Assembly (NCBI GenBank): GCA_024305745.1
Contig: JAHRBS010000006.1
Location: 2,110,501 to 2,174,500 of the forward strand
DNA length: 64,000 nucleotides
Direction: 5' to 3'
From: Polyporus tsugae
Taxonomy: Eukaryota > Basidiomycota > Agaricomycetes > Polyporales > Polyporaceae
Below the pieces are notes generated by a model. That model did not search any database, had not been told where the DNA came from, and saw nothing but the letters and a program-made list of their open reading frames with translations. Position numbers and translations under genes: made by a program. This document shows, piece by piece, positions 1 through 9,882 of the stretch (position 1 is the stretch's first letter; each line of letters begins with the position of its first letter).

Positions 1-974
1 TTAGAGGATGGAGAGACAAAACCCACAGTGTAGGGAGGATATGGTTGCTGAGCCGCACCTCCTTGGTCAGGTGTGTAATGGGACGCGTAGACGAAATGTT
101 GAGGAGAAGGCGCGAGCAGGTATTTGGTAGGGTCGACATCTGGAACTGTGGTACCGGGCAAGAAAGTGATCCTCTGGGAGCTCAGCTTGCCGCATCCCGG
201 TAAGGCCGTGGTGAACCAGGCGAAGAGGCTGATGTCGGACGAATGCCTCATGATCTCGTACTGGAGCCGCAAGAATGCACGCCTCCCTTCGCCGTAGATG
301 GTGGGCATGCTGACGCCAAAGAGACCCATGAGGCAGTACGCTTCGTCCTCAACTCGGGTCGTGTTGCGTCGAGATGCCCAACACATGCGTACTGAAACGC
401 TGCAGCTGGATAACCTGACTTCCCGAGTGAGCACCTTCTGGTCAATACCTGTAACGTCCTGTAGGAGACCAGCAAGGTTCGCTTTTGTCCCCAGAACCTG
501 CCAATCTCCGGAGACGAAGACGACGATGGCGGGAGCGATCAGCTCTTGCAGCGTCCATCCACGAGTATGCCACCGGCTTTTCTGGAACGCCGACGTCCTG
601 GCGGCGAACTGACTGCTGCTGGGAACGTCCACGAGGTAGGCGTAGCAGACCTCCGCCTGAGCGTACCACCGGAACATGGAGTTAATGGCCTCGGAGAGCT
701 CCGTGCTGCTCGTCTTGTCGATGCAACAAGAGTCGATCCATACCCAGCGGAATCCGTGGCTCTCGGCGAGGACGCAGGACTGGTGGATTTTGGAGCAAAC
801 GAAGTCGCGCGGATTCGTGCCGTCGGCGCTGCAACGCGCGCCAATAGCCAAGAGCTCCTGATGGGTCTGCTCCTGGCCCTCCCAGGTATGAGAGAGGATT
901 GCATAGCCGTCTGTGATAGCGTCAGAACTGGAGAAGTAATGCAGTTCGGCGCGGTCTGTGCTTAGCAGCCACAT
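1..974 (-). CDS. HET-domain protein, N-terminal part (runs off the window)
   Basis: One uninterrupted minus-strand frame from an ATG at 974 to the window edge gives about 324 residues. It begins MWLLSTDRAEL, a start common in basidiomycete HET proteins, and shows the three family landmarks in order: ILSHTW near residue 25, RGWTLQELIAP near 130, and an EDEAYCLMGLFGV block near 205 followed by PTIYGEG. HET-domain proteins (PF06985) act in the cytoplasm in non-self recognition and heterokaryon incompatibility or related cell-death responses; the trigger of this copy cannot be told from sequence. The C-terminus lies outside the window. It is divergent to the P450 at 2695 and has no visible link to terpene chemistry. 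The identification is very secure; the specific role is unknown. Confidence 0.93.
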   Translation of the reverse strand, partial: MWLLSTDRAELHYFSSSDAITDGYAILSHTWEGQEQTHQELLAIGARCSADGTNPRDFVCSKIHQSCVLAESHGFRWVWIDSCCIDKTSSTELSEAINSMFRWYAQAEVCYAYLVDVPSSSQFAARTSAFQKSRWHTRGWTLQELIAPAIVVFVSGDWQVLGTKANLAGLLQDVTGIDQKVLTREVRLSSCSVSVRMCWASRRNTTRVEDEAYCLMGLFGVSMPTIYGEGRRAFLRLQYEIMRHSSDISLFAWFTTALPGCGKLSSQRITFLPGTTVPDVDPTKYLLAPSPQHFVYASHYTPDQGGAAQQPYPPYTVGFVSPSS

Positions 975-2615
975 TGTCACCGGGGTACTGCGGATCCAAT
1001 GCCATGTCAGCTACATCGGCCTGAGACATGAAGTCAACGTTACGTACAACGTGATTGGCCAGGAGAAGGTGTTGGGTCTTAGTGCAGTGATCCTGGCCGG
1101 GAAAAGGATTGGAATGCTGAAAGCGAGGTGAGAGTCACTTCATCGACCCCTTGGGCGGCCTGCCATAGAGTTTGATTTACCCCGCCAGACATGGAGCTCA
1201 AGCAATCACCGGTACCGGCACCCACCATACCACCCTAGTAGGTTTAGAGTGAACGACAATGGACACCTTGGTCTTGGCCCAAGTAAAGTTGAAACCGACT
1301 TGGAGGCTGTGGCGCAGCGGCAGACTCCGGGAGTGGCACTGGGAGTCTGCCGACCTCTGCCGACACTCGGGCCGGTCTTTGCCAGACGAAAAAACAACTG
1401 CAACTTGAACTTTTGAATTTTGAACTCCGTCAGAGTCCTTCCTCTTTCCCCCTACTCCAATTACCCTGGTGATAGCCTGGTATGCGAAATCAACGAGGTA
1501 CTACCAGCCAGCCAACCCTGTCAAAATCCCAATGTATCGTATGAAATCATAAGTATGTTCACGACCGCAAGTAGATGTACTTACTTTGATTCATTGCCAT
1601 TCCGTCAGATCACAAATTTTGTGCACCCGCAAGTCCTTATATGTATCCCTACCCAGCCAAGACATAAACATGAGACACACGTAAGTCCAACTATTCGGAT
1701 TGAACGTGGTCATCATTAATGATTAGGACGAGCTACGTATCCAGGCTGCCAGGACCAGGCACATATTCACTGTGTCCAAGAAGAATCTCGGTCGTTTTTA
1801 TCCGGATGAAAGTGGACCCGTGGACGCATTTATCGTCGACCGCGCGGACGGCAGTGTCCGACTGTGTCCGATAGAACATACAAGGCCCGCACATTCACCA
1901 TGCGCAGCCATGCGCCCGTCCTCGTTTTGATCGTTTCCCCTACACCCACAGATCTTTCGCGACTTCTTACCGGGGCTATACAGAACCACCCACACCACAT
2001 CGCTCTAAGAGCAGACTAACGTCGGACTTAGCTTACACGTTGGTACGATGACGCATGCGCATCGCTGTTGCTGTTGTGGGACAGTTTGTCCCTTGATCCG
2101 TTCATGAACGTGCTAACCCTTTTTTGGTTCCTATTTAGCAATGCCATGCGTTGGTTTGCAGGATTCACGGATCACCGAACGCGAGATTAATGCCATAAGT
2201 ATCCAGCACTGACGAGAAGGCAAGAAGATCGCTTAGAAGTTAGTCCCCGACTGGGTTCCTATTCACGCTCTCTGTCCTGTACGTCATCACCGCCCACCGC
2301 CCACAAAAGCTTTCACAGGGCCACCAGTCCATGGCCAGTGCTAGTGCGTGTTGGTTGGTCTACTCATCGGCTTATCGCTCACCATCGATGCCGCTTGACT
2401 CTTTTCCTCCCTCCTGGGAAGTAGACCTCAACTAGGCTTGCGCCCATTTCGCGACTCCAGGCCCAGTGGCGCATCATTTTATGCACGAAATTCCGACTCA
2501 ATATCAGCAAGTATAGAGATGTTAAGAGAAGCCGAAGAGTCGATGCATCGCCACGCGGTTGGCAAAGTCGTTTAGGCCGGGATCGTGGTGGGGAGACTTG
2601 GCCCTAAATACTTGT
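975..2615. other. intergenic region, divergent promoters
   Basis: No gene is recognisable on either strand; the short open frames have no family signature and no consistent splice sites. It separates the divergent HET and P450 genes and so should hold both promoters. A hairpin-forming inverted repeat lies at 1318-1352. Confidence 0.5.
1318..1352. repeat. 11-bp perfect inverted repeat
   Basis: The arm CGGCAGACTCC (1318-1328) is matched exactly by its reverse complement at 1342-1352 across a 13-base loop. It lies about 350 bp upstream of the HET start. It could be a small cruciform or a protein-binding palindrome; its function is unknown. Confidence 0.6.
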
Positions 2616-2623
2616 TATAAAAG
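2616..2623 (+). promoter_or_regulatory. TATA box of the first P450
   Basis: TATAAAAG lies 72 bases upstream of the ATG at 2695, a usual distance for a fungal gene with a short leader. Confidence 0.6.
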
Positions 2624-2694
2624 AGGTCCCCACTGCTGGTGTGCTTGCACTTTCCACCCAACCGGTTACCCGGACTCCGCAGTCACATCCTGCC

Positions 2695-4854
2695 ATGAAA
2701 CTCTCCCAGGCTATGGTCGTCGGAGACCTGCCCCTCCCTATAGTCGCCATCCTCCTCGTACTGGTCGTCGGATTATGGTATACCATTCTTAACCGTCGAC
2801 GTCTCCCGCTCCCTCCCGGACCAACGCGTCTGCCCGTACTGGGAAACATATTCAACATGCCGAGTGCCATACCGTCAGGGGAGAAGTACTACGAGTTGAC
2901 GAAGAAGTACGGTACGACCATGTGTTTCCGGCATCCGGTGTCTTGGATACTGACCGTGTGTGGCAGGCGACGTCGTTTATCTCTCGGTGCTCGGCAATCG
3001 TCTGGTCCTCCTTGGTTCCTACGACGCCGCATCAGAACTACTGGACAAGCGCTCGTCTAACTACTCGGACAGACCCCAGCCCGTCATGACAGACTTGTGA
3101 GTTCCTCCGCATCGTAGTCATCAGCGTTAGGCTTGAATATTGCCCCACATCCAGACTGGGAGCCGGATGGGCCCTCATCTTCAACCGCTACGGGGACCTG
3201 TGGCGGCGCCGAAGACGGGACTTCCACCATTTCTTCGGCTCACAGTCGATCGCGCAGTACCAGCACGTCCAGGAAGATGCTGCGCGACTGCTCCTGCGAC
3301 TTCTTACGCACAACCCAGAGGCGTTCTGGGACCATATACGCTTGTGAGCTGCTCATGTCTGCTCAATGTTAACGTTTTCAACGCTGACCGTCGAGTCGTC
3401 CATACAGTGTCTTCGGGTCCACGATACTGCGCATCGTTTACGGTATCAAGCCGGCGAACCCCAGAGACGAGTACGTCAGCCTAGCCGAAGCGTCTGTCAA
3501 GATTTTGGACAAGGCGTACACCCCGGGTAAATACCTCGTGGAAGTGTTCCCGTTCCTCAAGTACGTCCCGCAGTGGATGCCTGGAGCGCAGTTCCAGTGC
3601 GACGTGGCGGCGTGGAAGGTCACCATCGCAGACACGCGAAACAAGCTGTTCGATGCGGCGCTGGAGTTCATGGTGAGCCGATCCACGGTTTGATTCCGAC
3701 AGAGTGTGATAATTGGTCGTACGCAACAGCGCCGCGGAAATGCCCAGCCTTGTATCGTGTCGACCATGGTCGAACAGTCCGGCGCGAAAGGCGAGTGGTC
3801 GCCCGACAGCGACGAGCACGCTCGCGACGTATCCGGCATAGCGTATCTCGGTGAGTCCGTGAGCGGACTAAGGACTCGTGCCTCCCCACTGACGTTTCAT
3901 TGTGCACAGGGGGCGTGGACACCGTCAGCCCTAGTCATTCCGTCCATGCTTACATTGGATACTAACATTCACGCATATCAGCTTGTGGCGTCGTTCCAAA
4001 CCTTCCTCTTGGCGATGGCTATGTACCCCGACGTGCAGCGGAAGGCGCAGGCCGAGCTCGATGCAGTCGTCGGCCAAGACCGCCTCCCCCGGCTGTCCGA
4101 CTGCGACTCGCTACCGTACATCAATGCGCTCTACAACGAGGTGCTGCGCTGGAAGGTCGTCGGGCAGCTCGCGTTCCCACACCAGTCGCTCGAGGACGAC
4201 GAGTATAACGGGTACCTGATTCCCAAAGGGACAGTGTTCCTTGCGAACGTCTGGTGAGCAGCCACGGACTAGCCGCAGTAGATGATAGCTCGCTGCGAAT
4301 TAGCGTGTCCTTACCTGCCCTTTCTCTTCTAGGGCAATCTCGCGGGACCCGAAGCAGTATCCCGATCCGGATCGGTTTATGCCCGAGCGGTTCCTGAAGG
4401 ACGGAAAGCTCAATCCGGATGTCCGCAATCCTCGCGCGTTCGCGTTCGGCTTCGGAAGGAGGTGAGGTGTATTGTATCCGAAGATATCGTGGACGGCACG
4501 TCCGTCGCTAACGAACCCTGTCCCTTCGCTGCAGGAGTTGCGCCGGGAAGCACTTCGCCGAGCCGTCGCTCTTTATCGCGATGGCGAGCGTCTTGCACGC
4601 GCTCGTGGTCGATCCGCCACTGGACGAGCGGGGAAGCCCGCGGGTGCTGACGGACGATGATATCAAGATGGTGCAGTCGTTTGTGGCGTGCGTCTCTCCT
4701 CCAGAATCCGCCGTATATGGATGGGGGATGGACTGACACCGTCTTGCTGTGCAGGCACCCTGAACCACTCCAGTATAGGTTCCGGCCGCGGACCAGAGCG
4801 ATGCAATCTCTTGTGCTAGCTGACATCGCCAATGAGGCGGAAGGCGGGTTATGA
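2695..4854 (+). CDS. cytochrome P450 (intact, about 10 exons)
   Basis: Microsomal class II P450 monooxygenase of roughly 520-530 residues. The start at 2695 gives a short lumenal tail, a transmembrane helix around residues 14-32, basic residues and the proline hinge LPLPPGPTRLP. Conserved parts read in order through GT-AG introns: the WRRRRRDFHHFF helix-C region, PGKYLVEVFPFLKYVP, an I-helix GGVDT encoded by a 14-base micro-exon (3910-3923), the K-helix glutamate/arginine in NEVLRW, MPERFLKDGKL, and the heme loop FGFGRRSCAGKHF with the cysteine ligand. No frame break was found. It ends 155 bp from the convergent P450 at 5010-7131, which belongs to the same subgroup. It probably oxidises a lipophilic substrate, and the nearby sesquiterpene cyclases make a terpenoid a reasonable guess. 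I cannot assign a CYP family. The I-helix has GGVDT where its relatives have GGADT or AGADT. Confidence 0.9.
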
Positions 4855-5009
4855 ATCTCGTCGGCGCGAGAAGGTGCCTGATGGGATGGCGGTGTAACGA
4901 TTGTACAACAGATACTACGGCTTCTGTATCAATGGTTGATGTACACAGTACAGGTTCGCGGTTGTCATGTATAATAGTACTTCTGCTTCTCCTTTATTCT
5001 ATCACGGCT

Positions 5010-7131
5010 TTAGATACTGTCAGCGTCATCTTCGTTGTACGCCGCCCGAATCAGCGTCTCAGCCTCTGAGGACCGGGGCTTGATGACGCATTCGAAAGGC
5101 ATGGGGTATCTAGGCTGCGGGGTTAGCAAAGTACGGGACTAGAGCGACATGCAACAGACAGATGACACTCACGAGATAACGCCATGCGTCATCTTGATAG
5201 TGTCCTTCAGGTTGATGGGCTCACCGCGCGCATCGCGCGGCGCTTCGACCCACAAGGTGTGGAGAATGCGAGTCACGACGGCATAGACCGAGCCCTCTGC
5301 GAAGTAGCGGCCCGGACAGATCCTGTAACAGAGTGACGTTGAGGACAACTTTCCCCGATCATGCATGTGGAGTCAGCGCACCTGCGTCCATATCCAAAGA
5401 TTATCGTTGTGGGGTCTTGTACGCTCGGGTCCAGCTTTCCGTCCTTGAGGAATCTCTCCGGCTTGAACGTCTCCGGGTCCGGGTACAGGTTTGGGTCTCG
5501 GACGTACGCCCTGTGGTGCGACAGATGATTGGGCATGAGACATAACCTTTCGCTGTCCAGGAAACAAACTTACCAAGGGTTCGCTACGACGGCGGACCGT
5601 GCTGGGATCCGGAACCCCTTGTACTCATCTTCCTCGATTGACAAGTGTACGAGCGCGAGCGGCACAACGGGCCTCCAGCGGAGACACTCCTTGATGAGCG
5701 CACAGACGTACGGGAGATCGTTCTTGTCTGCGAAAGTAGGGAGACGGTTCGGACCGACGACGGCCTCGAGTTCGGCTTGGGCCCGCTTCTGAACTTCCGG
5801 GTAGGACGCCATAGCGATGTAGAAGGTCTGCAGGGTAGAAAGCGTCTGACGGTGTGTCCGGACGGTTAGCATGCATGAACTGCAACGTATAACATAACCT
5901 TGGAACGCACGGTATCGGCTCCACCTAGAAGTCAAATCTATGTCAGCCTGGCTCTTATATGCAACATTGGAGCTGTTGCTCACCCGCATACGCGGACGCG
6001 ATGGCGTTCTTGGAGAACTCTTCCTCCTCTACCGCGGCTTCACCGTCAAGGTGAGCCATCCGATCGAGGAGACCGTTCGCCATAGAGGGCAAGCCGCGGC
6101 CCTCACGCTATAAACCAGGGCAAGAACCTAGTTAGCGATATAGAGATGGAACGGCCGCTTCCCCTCACCAAGGCTGTCATGGCTGCCTCCCATGGCGCGT
6201 CTCGCATCTTGCGGACGATCGAATAACAGTCCGCCGCATCGCGCTTGAATTGCGTCCCGGGCAGGGGGTACGGAAGGTAGCGCATGATGGGGAAGGATTC
6301 GACGAGGTACTTTCCTGGCACGAAGAGCTGGGAGAAGGTCTCCATGGCCTTCTCGGCAATGCCAAGGTAGTCGGTTCCCTTCTCCTTGTCGACCTCGATG
6401 CCGTACCCCACCCGAATAGTGATGGTTCCGAACAAGCTAAGACAGTTCGCGTGTCAGTGAGCTCACGGGTAAAGCGATCACAGAGAGAAGGCTTACGCCC
6501 GGCCATGATGGAGGAAGTCTTTGGGGGTCTCGAGGATGCGGAGAAGGTACTTGGCTGCCTCGCGCTCTTGGATCGGACGGTAGCGCACGACAGCGTTCGG
6601 GTGCATGTACTCGTGGAAAAGACGTCTTGTTCGCCGCCACTGAGCGCCGTAGCTATTAACCGAGAAGAGCCATGTCCAGCCCGACCTACGGAGCGTATGG
6701 CGTCAGCGGATGACGTTAGTCATATCTTGGTAGGAAAGCTCTCACAGGGAGGCCACGCATGAGAAAAGCCTGTCGGAGTAGTTGGAAGAACGCTTCTCAA
6801 GCAAGTCAATGGCGGCCTGGTGTGATCCAAGCACGATCATTGGCTGTCCACAGGCATTGAGGTACACGATTTCTCCTACGGCGCCAGGTCAGAATAGATG
6901 AACATAAATTCAAGCCCATCGGAACGTACCGTATTTCGCATTTATGTCGCGGAATGCTGGTTCCATATCACGAGTGGGCACATCGAGGAAGTTGCCGATG
7001 ATAGGATAGCCTGGAGGACTCGGAGGGAGTGGCAACTTGCCAGAGGTCAACCGAGACTGTCTGGCCTTATACAGGAGCGCGACTACAACGACGACGGATA
7101 AAATGAACCACTGAGGGAGATCAGCTATCAT
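5010..7131 (-). CDS. cytochrome P450 (intact, multi-exon)
   Basis: Membrane-anchored P450 read on the minus strand. The start at 7131 (MIADLPQWF) is preferred to an in-frame ATG at 7170 because a TATTTAAA box at 7186-7193 would place transcription between them and the 7131 ATG has a good CACC context. It has an N-terminal transmembrane helix, the hinge KLPLPPSPPGYP, WRRTRRLFHEY, PGKYLVESFPIMRYLP, GGADT in a 14-base micro-exon (5911-5924), ECLRW (ExxR), FKPERFLKDGKL and the heme loop FGYGRRICPGRYFAEG. A last intron splits the end; the final exon carries PMPFECVIKPRSSEAET and stops at 5010-5012. Every exon joins in frame. The domain order matches the P450 at 2695, so the two probably arose by duplication. 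Likely an oxidase of the surrounding terpenoid cluster, by inference from position only. Confidence 0.9.
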
Positions 7132-7185
7132 GGTGGGGGAGGAGGCGGAGGAAGGGGACTGCACTCTCAAGAAACGTCGCGGAGG

Positions 7186-7193
7186 TTTAAATA
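7186..7193 (-). promoter_or_regulatory. TATA-like box of the minus-strand P450
   Basis: TATTTAAA on the minus strand, 55 bases upstream of the ATG at 7131. It supports that start over the ATG at 7170. Confidence 0.5.
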
Positions 7194-8599
7194 CACTGTT
7201 GGAGCCATCGCGGCACGACTTGCCATTGGAGCGGCGGCGCCAAGACTCCTGCCAGAGATAGTCCTGGGTAAGAGGTTCGCATTCGTCTCAGAATACCTGG
7301 GGAGACGGTCCAAGTCATGTGTGGGGAAGGTTTCTGCATTATAGGAATGCGTTAGCACCGGATACGCACGCAGTCACTGGGGGAAGACCTTAGCTTACCG
7401 CCCCAGGAGCGCCATGCAGTCAGTAAGGTGCCTCCTTCATAACGCGTACATGCCTGTTTCCAATGAAACGCGGATATCATGACTGGAGTTGACGTGTGTA
7501 GTACCCCTTCCGACGTGTCCAAAGGCCACGGGTCATGCATCGACATGCAAGGATTACGAAGTCTGCTCCGACGGCGCTAAATGGCGGCCGAGAAGGGAGC
7601 TTTGACAGGGGATTGGAAGACGTAGCATGCTTCTATCCGCACATTGGCAAACACCAGTGAGAATGCGATAGGGCTATTAGGGTTCGGCAGAGGTACGGGT
7701 TTATCCATTAATATTAGGTACTGCACGGGATCCTGTCAGGAGACCTTCGAAGAAGAGTGGACCCGAACGTACTGTCCGATTTCAAGCCAATGTGCTCCCA
7801 CGACGAGTGGCTACCAGTCGGATCAGCTTCTGTGAAACATCGAGAAGGCAGTACATACGACTGTTTTTGAGGTTTCGCAGTCTCCAGTGCTTGACGCTGG
7901 TCATCAAATAGAGTGTATCTGTACCATGTGTGGGGAGCAACTCGGTTCGCGACACTGGTCGTGAAACTAGACTCACGATTGACCGTAACAGTGGGCCCCC
8001 GCGGCAGTTGCCCCAAGGATCCAGCACCATAATTCGGACATCCCCTTCTCGGCCTCCGCTAGAATGGCCTCTCGCAGGTTGGTCTTAGAATGATGTGTAC
8101 CTGCATACTTATGAGTATAGAATCGACGAGAAACTGGTACTCAAACAAACTTACCTATAAATCTGCCCGGCCCCCCGCCGTGTCCAGGCCGGTGCAACGA
8201 AAGACTCGACGTCAGTGATGATATTGCCTTTTAGGCAATATCATTAATTGGGCGGCTGCGGAGACGGTCGGGTTCAGTAACCTCGAACTGGGAAGCTGTA
8301 TGGAACCGGATTATGTCCTAAGGCTCAGCGCTCAGCTTCGATGTCCGGGTCCGAGTACGAGACCCCGAACCATTACGTTCAAATTAACCGTGTAAACTCT
8401 ACCGCCATAGAAGGATCGTCCATAATCGCAGCTAGCACGGACCGATATCGCAGCCTGCGGGGACCGAACTTTGATACGGCAGTCGACTGGCTTCCAACAT
8501 AATTACCTGGGACGAAGCTTAACGTTAGGTACAGTACTTTACCAGAACACGACAAGTAGAGGGCCTTACGAGATTGACCGTATCCAACAGACTGTGCTC
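7194..8599. other. intergenic region with a strong hairpin
   Basis: No defendable gene on either strand. The only clear structure is the 12-bp-arm palindrome at 8218-8244. The region lies upstream of the intact P450 at 5010-7131 and downstream of a decayed P450 fragment, so it may contain further unrecognisable P450 debris. Confidence 0.4.
8218..8244. repeat. 12-bp perfect inverted repeat, 3-base loop
   Basis: ATGATATTGCCT (8218-8229), a TTT loop, then the exact reverse complement (8233-8244). This would form a tight hairpin in either strand. It is not next to an intact gene end; the closest feature is the P450 fragment at 8600. Origin and function unknown. Confidence 0.75.
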
Positions 8600-8880
8600 C
8601 TCGCATGTAAGTTGGATCATCACATGCACGCCACGGTGGCGAAGATTGAAGCTTCAGCTTCGGCAAGGTAGCGGGCCGAGCGGATCCTGTGAAGCAAAGC
8701 CGGTAGGACAGCCAGAAGCAGAGTCGACGATCACGGGGGAGAACGAGATACCTTTGCTGTGGCCGAAAATGATACCGGTGGGATCTGTTACACTTGGATC
8801 CAGCTTTCGGTTCTTTGAGGAAACGCTCCAGCCGGAACGTCTCTGGATCTAGATACAGCTTCAAAATTTGAACGCACGCT
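8600..8880 (-). pseudogene. cytochrome P450 remnant (C-terminal exons only)
   Basis: Minus-strand remains of a P450 of the local subgroup. LYLDPETFRLERFLKE matches the PxxFxPERFLKDGK region. A frame change follows, after which another frame reads KLDPSVTDPTGIIFGHSKG, the stretch before the heme loop, with GHSKG where relatives have GYGRR. After an intron-like acceptor the heme exon reads IRSARYLAEAEASIFATVA, clearly homologous to ICPGRYFAEASLF in the neighbours, but the cysteine heme ligand is replaced by arginine. No convincing upstream exons are seen. A dead fragment; the exact ends are approximate. Confidence 0.75.
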
Positions 8881-9882
8881 CTGGCACCATATTCTTGAAC
8901 AGACGCGGTGACCTATGACAGATCAGGCGGGTCCTGGGTATGGCGATATCAAAGTTTTGCGGCATGGAGAGTATCTACAGTTGGACAGTGAAGAACGGGT
9001 GCGGTCAGTAGGATATCAACGCACAGCTACACTTGACGATGCGTCAGCTGGTCTTTTCTCAGGACTGCAAATACGACCTACTTACAGGCCGCAGCGGCGG
9101 ACTCCGAACGCACTTCTATTTTGTGGCTGCTTCACCGACGAGGCAGCTGCCGCTTCACGCTTGGAGCGTGCGTCTGGCATCCACGCCGGGACAAAGCGTG
9201 TATCTGACGTGTTCTTGTCGCTGCACATTGATCATTCCGAGGTTCTGATTCAAAATGAGTTTTTCGCTGAATGGGACGCCGGCTTGGAGGACAACTCACC
9301 ACTGTATGTTTTATAGGGCCGTAGTCGATCGCCAGACGGCCATTTTATCCCCACAGGAGCGGCTGTACAACTCCGCTCTGGTCAAGATGGCCTGTCGTGA
9401 ACCGCTCTCTGATTTCGATGGCCAAGACACAGTGGACGGTCGGGGTCAAGACAAAACGCAGCCACGTGGCACTGCGGGAGTTGCCGATGGCGAACCAAAA
9501 GAAGTTTGCACCTGGATTCGCTCCTCCCGCGCCCCACATCCAGTTTCCGCCGGACTCGGTGGACCCCGTATTCGCCATCGATGTTCAGCGCTTCGATACA
9601 ATATGTTTCGACGGTAGGAAGGGCAGGTGGGCCCCATGCCGATACAACTCATGTTCTACAGGACACGTTCCACACGGCCCACGCCTACTGCAACGCGGCG
9701 GCCACGCCTACAGCTCGTCCTTACTTTTGAATTTCTTGCTCCATTTTGACTTCTCTTCCACATCGTTCTCTCTTCCACAGCTCTCGGACAGGAAGTCGTT
9801 GGACGTAGGTGAGTAGCGTCTATTTTTACCACTGCCATCATCCATCGGAATTGTCGTCGCTCATCGTCCTTTCAGGAAACCA
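8881..9882. other. intergenic region upstream of the F-box gene
   Basis: Open frames occur on both strands but none shows a family signature. The CT-rich stretch at about 9730-9880 is consistent with the promoter and 5' leader of the F-box gene starting at 9883. Confidence 0.4.

Noticed and set aside
8915..9316. 133-codon plus-strand frame between the P450 remnant and the F-box gene
   Set aside because: No recognisable motif, and the neighbouring sequence on the other strand is P450 debris; not enough to call a gene.
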